Shown here: piece by piece, positions 37,271 to 48,326 of the stretch
Layout: the number at the start of each line of letters is the position of its first letter
How positions within the stretch are numbered: the stretch's first letter is position 1
Source of the DNA: Dipodascopsis uninucleata var. uninucleata
Taxonomy: Eukaryota; Ascomycota; Lipomycetes; Lipomycetales; Lipomycetaceae
Assembly (NCBI GenBank): GCA_030568195.1
Contig: JAJLTO010000006.1
Span: 1-64,000, forward strand
Direction of reading: 5' to 3'
Length of the DNA stretch: 64,000 nucleotides
Made by a program: the position numbers and the translations under genes
The notes under the pieces: model-generated
The model's database searches: none
Seen by the model: only the letters and a program-made list of their open reading frames with translations
Told to the model about the DNA's origin: nothing

Positions 37271-39083
37271 CTATTTTTTGTCCAAATTCAAAAACGAAAA
37301 TTCTCTATGCAAAGGACTCGAAGATCCAGTTGTAATAGCAGATTGAGGAGCACTTCCCATGCCACTCAACATGGTACTTGAAGAGCTGCTGCTGAAAAAA
37401 TAGCTGTCGTCTATATCCCAGTCTTCATCATCCTGAGCAGATGTAGATGAACCGTTAGTATCAGTATCATCAGTCACTAGGTCTATAAATGGCTTCTGTT
37501 GCTCCCTGACATTCCACTTTAGTGTTCTGCTCACACTCTCAATGTAATCCATTTGACTGGCAACAACCGTTGGGAAGGGATACTGGGAAGCAGTGACAGT
37601 AACGTAATCACCAGATCTCAATTCGACTCTGTGGCGACCATCAAATGAAGCCCAAGCAGTGTTCCGGGCTCGTGTTGGGACACTGACTTTCAATAACATA
37701 GAATCCGGTAAGAGCATAGGTCTGAACGAGAGTGTGTGAGGACATATAGGAGTAATAGAAATGGCCGGAATCTCAGGGTGAACAAGGGAACCTCCAGCAG
37801 ATAGCGAATACGCAGTTGACCCTAAATCACAGACCAGACGTGCGTCAGTGATACTATGACAAATTAAGCTATTGAAACTTACCTGTAGGTGTAGAAAGAA
37901 TAAGTCCGTCTGCCTGAACAACAGTCAATAGATTATTGTCGCCATAGAGCTCAAGCATCGACAGCCAAGGACTTGGTCCTCTGTCAACGACTATTTCATT
38001 TATAACCTCGTGAGTTTCTGTTTGGCGTCCATTCTTAAAAACAGTACAAGTAAATCTCATTCGTAGATTCACTTGGATGCCATCATCAAATACTTTATTC
38101 AGATGTTTTTCATATTCTTGAAATGAAAAGTTGGTCAGAAATCCTAATGAACCTAGACTAAAAGCAAGAACAGGTGGTACAATTCTTTGGAAGAGCCAAG
38201 AAGTATATAGGACTGTACCATCACCACCAAGAGTCAGTACAAGGTCAAAAAGATCTGGCATTGTATTTGTAAGTTCAGGCGTCCAGTATCTCAACATATT
38301 CTCAAACATTTCATTTTCATCTATTAGCTTTTCAGCATCGAATCTCTTAGATAGCCGAAGTTTTGCGTCCACATAAACATTTACACCTCGATTTAACATA
38401 AGCCATCGGGCCAGATCTCTAGTTAAAGGTATAAGCCTATTATCTCGTGCTTTCGTAACTATTAAAACAGATCGCACGTCTATACGAATTGAAGCTTGTC
38501 CTATCTATGAACGCACAATAAAATAATAATAGAATATCAGCTTTCTTCTCTCTCAATCTAATCTATCAAACCCTCACAACGCTCATACCCGCTTTGCAAG
38601 TTCCCGGACTCCAGTGGCGGTTTGTACTCTAAAACGGACTTGTTAATATCTCAAATCATATGACATCTTAATAATCCTGTCTACTTACAGACTAGAATGC
38701 GAAATATGTGAAAACCCGTCTGACGATATCTCTTTTAGAACTTTAGCAACATCAAACGCATCATCAAATCGGCTGTGTATAAAACAAGGCTTTCGGTAGT
38801 AATCTTCAGAACTAAGGTCGAGTTTGCCAGTTGACTCTAAACCACTTGAATTATTATATTTTAGAGAATCTGGTGTCTCTATAATTCCACGTCTATTCAA
38901 AACAGGTTTTGAGGTGTTTGACAGTGTTTCTGCTAGCTGAGCCATCCTTTTCGTTGCTATCTTCTGCGTCGTAAATACGGCTCTTAAATAAGAGCGATAG
39001 CACCCAAGATAGAGTATATGATAGTCTATGCTCTTCTTTACTAAATGGCCCTTAGCTGAGCTGTTACGATCCCGTCGTAACAC
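37271..39083 (-). CDS. NAD+ kinase (ATP-NAD kinase, Utr1-like)
   Basis: It phosphorylates NAD(H) to NADP(H). Exons are 39083-38689, 38628-38589, 38504-37883 and 37821-37271, giving 535 residues. The catalytic core has the family motif LVLTLGGDGTVLY, then FSLGSLGFLTNF, NEIVVDRGPSPWL and, across the third intron, STPTGSTAYSLSAGGSLVHP. The N-terminal 130 residues are a poorly conserved extension with no obvious mitochondrial presequence. The C-terminal 80 residues are acidic and serine-rich (AQDDEDWDIDDSYFF). This long cytosolic-type form resembles Utr1/Yef1 more than mitochondrial Pos5; the subtype is inference. An alternative start is the in-frame ATG of MAQLAET about 45 codons downstream. Confidence 0.93.
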
Positions 39084-40042
39084 GAATTAGAAATGACCGT
39101 CGATATATTCGTTTTCTATATTCAAATGTTGTTGAAACGCGAAAAGAGAGAAAATATTATGTCTCCGATCTTATAAATGTTCTGGACAAGCCGTTGGTCT
39201 TACATAATGGTCTATTTTACGTATGAAATATATATATTGGTAGAATAGTAAACATTTAGCACAAAAGTAACAATGCTATTACACTTAAGGTTTCAAACAT
39301 AAAATATAATTCGCTTATGTAAAAATAATATCTTTCTATTACCAACAGAAATAGATACATTCTTCTTAGTTATCATTCCAAGTTCTATGGCTTTAAAATA
39401 TCGTAGGTCCAGACGTAATATGGTAGACGTTTGATATTTACTATGGCATGATTTGGCCAATAATACTATCTACTTTTGACAGTGTGAATAGTTTACAGTT
39501 TCTAGATATCCACACTTTAGCCGTGACAGATACGGCAGATAGAGTTTGTTATACCGAGTCAGCTCGCAAAGAACCAGGATTCAACAAGAGATTGTATTTA
39601 TACAAATGTAAGAAACTGATTATACGAGAAACCATAACGCTTATATTAAACACTATAGAGAATACTATGATCACTTGAAATATTAGATCAAATGTGATTC
39701 AAAAACAATGGAATGATAATATCGACCATCGTACTTCAAGCACTGGGACAAACTGCTGGTTCACAAGTTCTAAAGCAGTGCATTTGAGGTCTTCCAAGTC
39801 GACAACTAGTTTGACAATCAAATTTATTAATAAATTAAAACTTATATTGTTTAAGAGAAAATATACATATGACTATATGCCTAATCATTATACCAGTTGT
39901 TAGTAATGACTAAATTAGTAATGTAACTCGAATATATCATATAATATCAAATAGGAAATTTAGAAAAAGATAGTCAGCGGTACTACTAGAAATCACAATT
40001 CACCCTATAAGCAAGACAAAATGGACTTAATTAGAATATATA
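39084..40042. other. Spacer between NAD kinase and reticulon
   Basis: About 960 AT-rich bases with the NAD kinase promoter on the left and the 3' flank of the reticulon gene on the right. Short open stretches at 39448-39678 and 39694-39903 (plus strand) lack recognisable content. Confidence 0.5.
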
Positions 40043-41645
40043 TCAGTCAGAAGTAGTCTGATCTATATTCTCTGGCTCAGGTGTAGTAGATGCTGGGGGG
40101 ACAGGAGGCAAATTTCGCTTATAGCCAACCTTGTCTAGTCCTTGATCGACATATCCCTTAGCAAGAGTGATGGTCTTTCCAAAATGTTCATTAGCCTTTG
40201 CTTTAACGGCATCTCCCTGCGCCTCAATGATCTTTTCAGCCTTTAAGATATGCGCATCGATCTGGGGCTGGAACTGAACATAGATTGGTGGCAAAGAGAA
40301 TGCAAAAATGATAACTATAACGTGAGATTAGAAACAGACTCCTACACTGACCTCAATCTTCGCAATATTCAAAACCTACCAAAAAGACTAAGGGACCACA
40401 AGGTCACGTATTGGATCAGGAAATAAGTGAAATAAGATCCAAAGAATGCCTATATCTCAAAATGTTAGGAAAATAGTTGAAGGGGGTACACTAGCATACT
40501 CACAAGAACAGTCAACGGAACACTTTCAACAAAAGCGATTTGTTGAATTTCAATGAGAACAAAGTTCAACAAAACAATAAATTCATTAAAAACTGGATCA
40601 ACAACATCCCGTGAGACGACGAAATACTTTCCACTGCGGAGCGAGCTGAAATTTTAATGTTAGTATGTTACACAAAAGATGATAATACATACAAACATAC
40701 CTGACAAAGCCCTTACTACCTCTGACAGTTCTACCAGCAAATTCAATTGCAATAGCAGCTACAGTTGAAAAACCATTACACGTTAGTGTATAAAAGAAAA
40801 TTTGGACATTGATATGTTGGTAAAAGAAGCCTAGTTAAACTTACTTCCAAACGCAAGGTAAGATGCATTAAGTAAAACCTTTACAATGTTGACATATTTC
40901 AAAAGAATCAACGAGCCAATTGATCCAATAAATGCACCGCCAGAAACGTAGATGTTCTTCCACGTCAATATATCGGTGAAAAAAGCCTTATATTTAAGGA
41001 AATTTGCTGGAATATTAACATGATTAGCACCCTTCCATCACAGTAACCCATCACCATTTTGCTCATCTAAAATAGTAAACTTCTAGAAAAGCTCCTAAAA
41101 TCGGAAATTTCAATTACAAATAGTCATTACAAATTCGACTTTGCGACCATTAGAATATCACTAAAGCTGCACTGTAATAGATGTATAAAAGACAAGCAAT
41201 ATATTCTGCATGCGAAATATCATTATCAGATCGTTCACTACTTCTTTTTTAAGTGTTGAATCATTTGATAATTTCATCTAGATCGATCTAGTAAGACCAT
41301 AGATCGAAATATTGTAGAAACGTGGTGAGGACTAAATTCCAAATACGCACACCATTGCATATGCCATAAAAAACGAAAACAAAGAATCTATGGTGCTATA
41401 GGTTAGAATCATCACTAATCTATTCACAAATAACATTTCCGTTTCTTTGTATCTCCAGAGACTTATCATCATAAAAGAAGATGTTCGTTAAATAGAAAAT
41501 AGACGTCGGCATCATATATTAATGCTCACGCGAGATAATTGTCGGCCAACATAGTCACTAAAATAAGCCTATCAAAAACAGATTTTTGGTACATACACTT
41601 ACGAGTTACCTCAGAGAAATTACCTACTGGAACTTTCTCTGCCAT
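40043..41645 (-). CDS. RTN1: Reticulon-like protein
   Basis: An ER membrane-shaping protein that stabilises tubules. Six exons: 41645-41603, 41006-40845, 40758-40701, 40645-40504, 40449-40380 and 40314-40043, giving 248 residues with all joins in frame. The reticulon domain begins KAFFTDILTWKNIYVSGG. A first hydrophobic hairpin follows (AFIGSIGSLILLKYVNIVKV and LNASYLAFG), then the hydrophilic loop with EFAGRTVRGSKGFV. A second hairpin is split between exons (SYFTYFLIQYVTLWSLSLFG, then VIIFAFSLPPIYVQF). The C-terminal tail is a charged helix and a Pro/Glu-rich end. The first intron (596 bases) is the longest in this window. Confidence 0.92.
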
Positions 41646-42778
41646 CTTTATTCTGTATTTTCAAAAAGCTATACGAAATATCAGAGTCTTGATAGCGATG
41701 AGCGAAATGAATAATCTCTTGGTATATAAAGAAGCTTTGGGTAAAAAAGAAAAGGAAAAGGTAAGTAGAGATTTTTAACTGTGAGAATGAATATTCCAAG
41801 ATCATCCGGCTATAGTATCGTGATAGAATTAAAGCATTATACGTAATGAAGTTTATAGCGGCTATTTCCCACATGAACACTAAAAAACATAAGCATAATT
41901 TCACGGCAAGGATTTTCAAATTTTTCATATGACACTATTGAGTTTTATTTTCAATTTCCTTTGTATTTCTATCTACATTTCGTTTTCCTCTTGTATTTTA
42001 CTAATGAGGGGTATAAAGATATTCGTCGATTACATAAGCAAAAATACTAGGTTATTAAACATGATATTTCATCTCAGCTAATTGCGTCCTACTATTTTGT
42101 AAAAGATGACTTTTCGAAACATAATTCTGTATCTGGTTGCAACCAGTGAGATTGACAAAAGTGGTCTATTAAATAGACGATATTAATAGTAATAATGTAA
42201 GAATAGCTTTGGGGTAAATAAAAAGAGATACTACTACTTTTCAACGAGCTGTACATATTGCGTTATAAGTAGTATATATGTATATAAACTCAGATAAATC
42301 TTCCTTTTCATGATTAAAACAACTATAATACAATTCCTAAAAAAGCTTTGATACATTATTAAATTTCTCTCATTATGCATAAAATATCGAAGCCCGCACA
42401 CTTCTTATTGTGTAACTAAACATAAAACAAACTGGATGAAAACAAGACTAAGTGGGATATTAAGCTCGTAAATGACTTTGAAGCCTGTACATATTGATAT
42501 TCAAGATTGATCAATAATAATCTCAGTACCACATATCTATGTATAAAGCACTGATATTTAGTCGTAGTTGAAGGGCTTCCATATCATTTAGATACAATTA
42601 CTATCATTTTGAAAGCGGTCAAAAAAGTCATAGTCAAATTATCGTATGTTATTGCTATCATCTGTGAGCTCAGAGAATTTGCCCTATAACATGCCGCTGT
42701 ATCCACCTTATACAGTCCGCAGCCCAAACAAGCAATCAGAATCTATTTGTGATGTTGAGTAGCAATATCCTAACTTTC
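41646..42778. other. Spacer between reticulon and forkhead gene
   Basis: About 1.1 kb with the reticulon promoter on the left and the forkhead 3' flank on the right. No supported gene. An open stretch starting at 41928 on the minus strand has a signal-like hydrophobic N-terminus but runs into the reticulon start in another frame, so it was not called. Confidence 0.5.
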
Positions 42779-44974
42779 TCAAGACTCAATCTCGTCCTCT
42801 GATATACCATTTCTCCATTTTCCGATTTGTTTGAAGCCTCTATTATAGTATCATTAAACTGGTTAACGTAAAATATAAAAAGAATAATATAGTGTGCCTA
42901 CCTTGTTAAATCAACACCTTGTAAATCTCCTAGACCTTCTTCATTCTCAATGCCTTGATTTTGCATCTGAAGACTCTGGCTATCATTCTGACCTGAGTTT
43001 ACTTGCTCTTGACTTCTGGAGTTTTTCTGAGGTGGACTAGGCTGCCGATTTTGAATAGACAACTGTTCGTGAAGTACTGGAGGACTAGAATACTTCGTCG
43101 GCGAGAACTCTGAAGGCTTCGCAGGTGTCGATAGCTGCATATATCTCCAGAAAGGAGCAGGGGAGCTATTAGGCATGTAAGACGACGGAAGTTGTTGCTG
43201 AGCAGATGAAGGAGGAGCAAGTATCAGACCATTATCTGATTGACGATTGATAAGAGGAGTTTTCGCCGCGTTCGTAGTACGCAGACCTAGAGACATTGGA
43301 CTTTCATTCGAAGCCATAGACGAAATAGGACCATTGTGAGATTCGACTGTCCCTGCTGCAGCAAGCATATTCAGACCACCGGACGCAATTGTAATCCCAT
43401 CTTCAAATGTAGAGTTATCATAACCGGAAGTAAGCTTCTCAGGTGTATATTGAGCGAGCATACTATTAATATGCCTTCTTGCTGGTGATGGTGTTATTGC
43501 ACCTTGTGCCCCAAAGCTCTTTCCTCTAACATTACTCTGTGTCATATCATCATCTTCTCCGTCGTCTTCAGATAAAAAATTTTTGAAAGACCTCATATCG
43601 TTATGAGAATGCCTCTGCGATTGTTGCATGACAGATGTTTGCGATTGTAGTTGATATTGATTTATCGGGCCTGTAGACTTTGGAGGAGTACCATATGTAG
43701 ACATCATTGATTCTGATTGACTACTTCCAATAGGCTGAGACGATTGAAACGAAAGTGAGCCTCCACGCCGTCGAGACATTTCTTTGTCTGCAAGTTTACG
43801 TACATATTCCTCTCTGTATTCAGGATTGATTTGCCATTTCATACCTTTGCCAGGCTCATCTGTTGCCCTTGGTACCTTTTGAAAAGCCTTATTCAGCGAG
43901 AGATTATGACGTATAGAATTTTGCCAGCCAGATTTAGCATGTCTATAAAATGAGTAATGTTCTGCTATCCAGGCATAAATCGCGGCTAAAGTTAACTTGC
44001 CTTCTGTACTAGATAATATAGCTTGCGATATCATAGTAGCATAACTGTATGGTGGTTTAATATCCTTTGCCTCATCCAGACTGAGATCATGGAATCCAGC
44101 ACTGCTTGTATTCTCCATCCCTCGCACCTGTGGTTTTGTAATAATTGCAACACCTTTGGGGTATGCAGCTGACATGTTCGCATTTGCATTAGCAGTTATC
44201 GGAGCAGTAGAATGAAGAATATCATGTTGTGCCCTATAAGCTTCTAACGATTCATTTTGTTCATTTTCAACTTCAGGTACTTGATCAGGCAACACGAACA
44301 TCATCTGCACGCCACCAATATCCAAAATATTGCCACTGCGTAATTCTACGGTCTTGCCATCTTTGTAGAGTCTACCATCAATCTTGACTCCATTACGACC
44401 AGTAATTCCTATAACCCAAGCTCTGGTATTTATGTCGTAACGAATAATAGCATGCCGTCTGCTAACAACTTTAGCAGGACCTAAATCTATATCAATGGCT
44501 TCTTGCGTGTCTTCATGACCAAGGACAGGCTCGGAGAAACGACCTATTGTAATGCGAAGTTCTCGTACATAATACGTCCAGTTTGCGCCTAAAGACCGAA
44601 AGTAAGCAATAGTACATATGTAAATGAGTGAAATTACTCGTGCTTACCTGCTAATTTAGCGTATGCTTGTACTTCTGTACCCGAGTTGTTGTCATTTGAG
44701 TAATCAATAGCTACTTGTACCCTATGTCGGGGCATTGCCAATTTTGATATTATTGTATTAAGATTTTCTGGAGGTGCTACTAACTCATCTTCATTATAGA
44801 CCTTGCCAACAACATTTTAGAAAATATGTCAAATTTATAGATATTGCTTCACGCCTGATTACTTACCTTTCTCTTTTTAGATCTCTTTCCAGTAGGAGAC
44901 TCTAAACCAACTCCAAGAGTCGAGTTAACGTCGTCATGACGCGTGTGTCTCAATCTCTTTAAGGGTGATGACAT
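42779..44974 (-). CDS. FHA-forkhead transcription factor (Fkh1/Fkh2 type)
   Basis: A nuclear regulator of cell-cycle and developmental genes. Exons are 44974-44867, 44801-44648, 44588-42902 and 42839-42779, giving 669 residues. After a basic start (GKRSKKRK) comes an FHA domain at about residues 105-190 (ITIGRFSEPV, SRRHAIIRYD, GRNGVKIDGR). The forkhead domain begins at residue 265 with KPPYSYATMISQAI and includes AIYAWIAEHYSFYR and the recognition helix region WQNSIRHNLSLNKAF. The rest is Gln/Ser/Pro-rich and probably disordered. The last exon is short: reading through gives an early stop, whereas the intron at 42901-42840 adds GFKQIGKWRNGISEDEIES. FHA plus forkhead in one protein is the Fkh1/Fkh2 arrangement. 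Confidence 0.93.
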
Positions 44975-46633
44975 CGTCAAAACCTATACTGATCCAGTAA
45001 AGCGTTAGCAGTTCATTGCATAGAATATGTACCTGCACAGAAACTGAGAGAATAGATATTAAACGTTTCCGAGAGGACAAAAGTAACAAGATTACATAAG
45101 TGAATCTTCGATCATTAACCTTCAAATAATACATAAATTAGACGTAGATCGCAGAACCAATCTTTGTAGTTACATGCAGACTATCAAAATATCAGCTAGA
45201 AATATTATTTCCCTTAAGCTAGCCATGATTTCGCGTTTTCTTCATAAGCTGAGCTAGTAAACAACACAAAATTATCTCAAAATCAAACAGCATTAGAGCA
45301 ACCACGATCAAAAGAGCAAGTTGAAGTTCATGTAACCGACCTGTAAAGCTTCAGCACAATTGTGAATTTACGATCAAATAGATCTAGAATAAGTTATGGA
45401 TATACTAAATCGAATTGTTGTGCTATATATGTACTGGGTAGGTGGTGTATATAGTATTGGATGTCGAAAAATAGTTCTATAAATGATCGACTATTGACTT
45501 TGAGAACGTCTTGAGTCTACTTATTAACTATAAAACATTAGCATCTATATTCCTTCAAGTTTCAGTGCTTCTTTCGCTTTCACAAGACTACCTTAGTTTT
45601 GTGTTGCTACTCTAAATTCCTCTCTATCATTTTTGTTACTATTGCTCCTTTCGTTCCATCGCTCCCGATGATACTTTTGCTATCCTTGATTCACAACCCT
45701 CAATAAACACCACCAAAAGCACTCACTTCCTGTTATTTTTCAGTATATATTGATTTTTACTATAAGAACCAAATACTAGATTATTAAACTGTTTGTCACT
45801 GTGCTATTCCCACTGTTGTTTTCTCGTCTCTACGCGTATATCACCACTTTTCTGATGTCAAATATCAACCAACTAAATTTCAAATAGAAAATAAAAATAA
45901 TATTCTGATAGCGTTAGCACTTCTTTACTATGTATTACTCAAAAAGCTATAGTTCTAGAAAAATGCTACCATGTAGGAAGGAATGTGACTATCCTCTTGT
46001 CGAAAGTCGTTTGCCCTTTTTTTCTCTCTGGTGGTAATTCCACACGCTACAATAATTAATACACAATAATATCAATAATAGTACTAATACTAGTAGTAGG
46101 AAATATTCAGGAAAACGAAAACAAGAAATTAAGCGCATAAACAAACACCAATACCATGCACGTGATAACAGCCTTTGTATTACTAATACATTTGTCATTA
46201 GACTTTCAATCATTGTTTCAAAAAACGGATAATATACTTTAGAAGGCCTCATTTCAGTCAGGTCTCGAGGCTCAGTCAGTAAAAGAATCCTTGTGTTGTA
46301 TACGTCGAATAAAAAAAGCTAGAAGTTGTAGGATGACGATTGCTTGAAGACAAACCATTCTCAACAGTCTATAGAGTTGCCCTACATAATGGAGAAACTA
46401 TCTTTTTCATATAATGAGGTGCATATGTCTAATATTAGTTTCGAGCTACTCCCAAATATAATGCAATTGCGGTAACTGACGATAACCAATCTCTACTATC
46501 TATCGTATTTCTGTCTATATATTGCATTCCCTAACTGTCAGGTCTAGAAAACATGCAAAAACACATACTACAGGAAGAATATCTAGCAATAGTGTTCGAA
46601 TAGATCTTAACTGCTAAAACGCCATAGTAAAAG
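44975..46633. promoter_or_regulatory. Long divergent spacer, forkhead / hydrolase
   Basis: About 1.66 kb between two head-to-head genes. It probably holds a long leader and promoter for the forkhead factor, with pyrimidine-rich stretches at about 45540-45680. A minus-strand open stretch at 45989-46252 has no recognisable content. Confidence 0.5.
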
Positions 46634-47563
46634 ATGGTAGCTCCAGCGGAATTATTTACTTTACCAGAAGATACGCCAAAGTCAAGCCTAACTACAGTAA
46701 ATATTGCTGGAATCTTGGTTTATGTATATGGTCTTGAGGAATTAACAGAAGCACAGAAGAATAATGTTGTTGTATTTTTCCATATACACGGTAGAACAAG
46801 AACTTACAAGAACTCAGAAGAGGTAATCTTACAAATTCTCGCTGATGTGCGAAAGGTAGCTGGCCCATCTGGCACCAAGAAAGGATTCATTGGTGTAACA
46901 TTTGACAATCGCAATCATGGTGCTAGAACTGTCGACGAAATGTCTATTGCTACATGGAAAGACGGCAATGACAATCACGCGTAAGTAATGCCCTTTGAAG
47001 ACGAGCAAAGATGAAATAGATTCAGATTTAACGATTCGTATAGACTGGATATGATGTCTATGATCGATGGTATCGCAGTAGATATCCAGACTGTCATGAA
47101 GTATCTTGAATGCTACTTAAAGGTAATTAAGCCTACGCAGTTTATTATCACTGGAAAGTCACTAGGTGGTCACGTAACTTGGAATCTTTTGTCTTCTGAT
47201 CCTCAAGTTTTCGCAGCAATTAGTGTTGTTGGTTGCCCTGATATGTCGAGCTTGATGGCAGAACGTATCGGAGGTTATAGCAAGCTAGAAGAAATTCGAG
47301 AAAACACACCAAGATGGCCAACCAGTCTTACTCCGATTTATAAGGCCAGGGACGAGCTGATTACTCACATCAGTGGAAAGAAAATTTTGATTTTGAATGG
47401 TGAGCTCGATACCTTGGTTCCTGATAAATTTACAAGAGCGTACATTGAGAAATATGGTGGCAATAATGAGATTGTATACATCTGCCAGCCAAGTGTAGGA
47501 CACTGGCTCTCGTGGGAAATGATAGATAAGATGGTAGAGTGGTTTCTACCTTTTTTGAACTGA
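46634..47563 (+). CDS. Alpha/beta-hydrolase fold protein (putative esterase or peptidase)
   Basis: A soluble enzyme of 288 residues from exons 46634-46980 and 47044-47563. The fold's features are visible: HIHGRTRTY (oxyanion region), TFDNRNHGAR, the nucleophile elbow TGKSLGGH with Ser155, the acid turn ILNGELDTLVPDK and the base in SVGHW near the C-terminus. There is no signal peptide. This resembles the uncharacterised fungal hydrolases related to the prolyl oligopeptidase group; the substrate cannot be inferred. The intron is 63 bases and joins in frame (GC plus A). Confidence 0.85.
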
Positions 47564-48326
47564 ATATAAATTCGCATTCAATAATAAGTGCCTTTCTATT
47601 AGACAAAACATGGGTGCTGAGCTTTCAACCCGTAATGTTACATATGAAGATTAACTTGGTGTTGTAAAAGATGATTGCATAATTAGAGAGTATTAACCAT
47701 ATAGCAGACACAATAGGTATCGATTAAAAAAGAGACGCCTGAAACTTGATAGGCCACAATAGAGTAGTTAGTCGGTGATAACGAAATATAGAAAGAAAAA
47801 CTACTTTTATCTCACGTAAGCCAAAAAAAAAGATAATAGGACTTCTCCTATAACAAGTGATACGAATGTATATTCACCATCAAAAATACGTCAATTACAG
47901 AAATGGATACTTTATTTTAGTTTGAAATATCTTATGTAAGCAAAAAGAATGCATCAAATACGTATAGCTTTGCAAGATTATTTACTGCTTATTCCGGCAG
48001 TAAGAAATTGCAAAGAATATAGATGTATGAATAATGATGAAGTATAATTTGGTGGTATAGCAATATAAAAATAGAACGTCAAAGCTAGTTCACACACATA
48101 TAAGAAGAACATGGTGATCTCACTATACATCATCAACGAGTGGCCTCAATAATACTGTCAATTAAAGTAACTTTGAGCATAGATAATTCTCTAGCGGCAA
48201 AACTTTTCATTTCAGCATATACAACAAAAAAGATACTTCAAATTAGCGACTAATTCTTATGATTAAATTGGCTGACCGTGTTTGATGAAATTGAGTAAAG
48301 ATATATTTATATTACAAGCCTCATGC
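47564..48326. other. Convergent spacer, no gene seen
   Basis: The 3' flanks of the hydrolase and topoisomerase II meet here over 763 AT-rich bases. I looked for a missing C-terminal exon of topoisomerase II and found none convincing. Confidence 0.5.

Noticed and set aside
41007-41602. Structured RNA in the long first reticulon intron (two TGATGA elements on the minus strand)
   Set aside because: No D box at a plausible spacing and no rRNA match seen.
41620-41928. Small secreted protein (effector) candidate starting MKNLKILAVKLCLCFLVFMW
   Set aside because: The frame runs into the reticulon start in a different phase, has no effector-like cysteine pattern and no intron support; a chance hydrophobic AT-rich frame is more likely.
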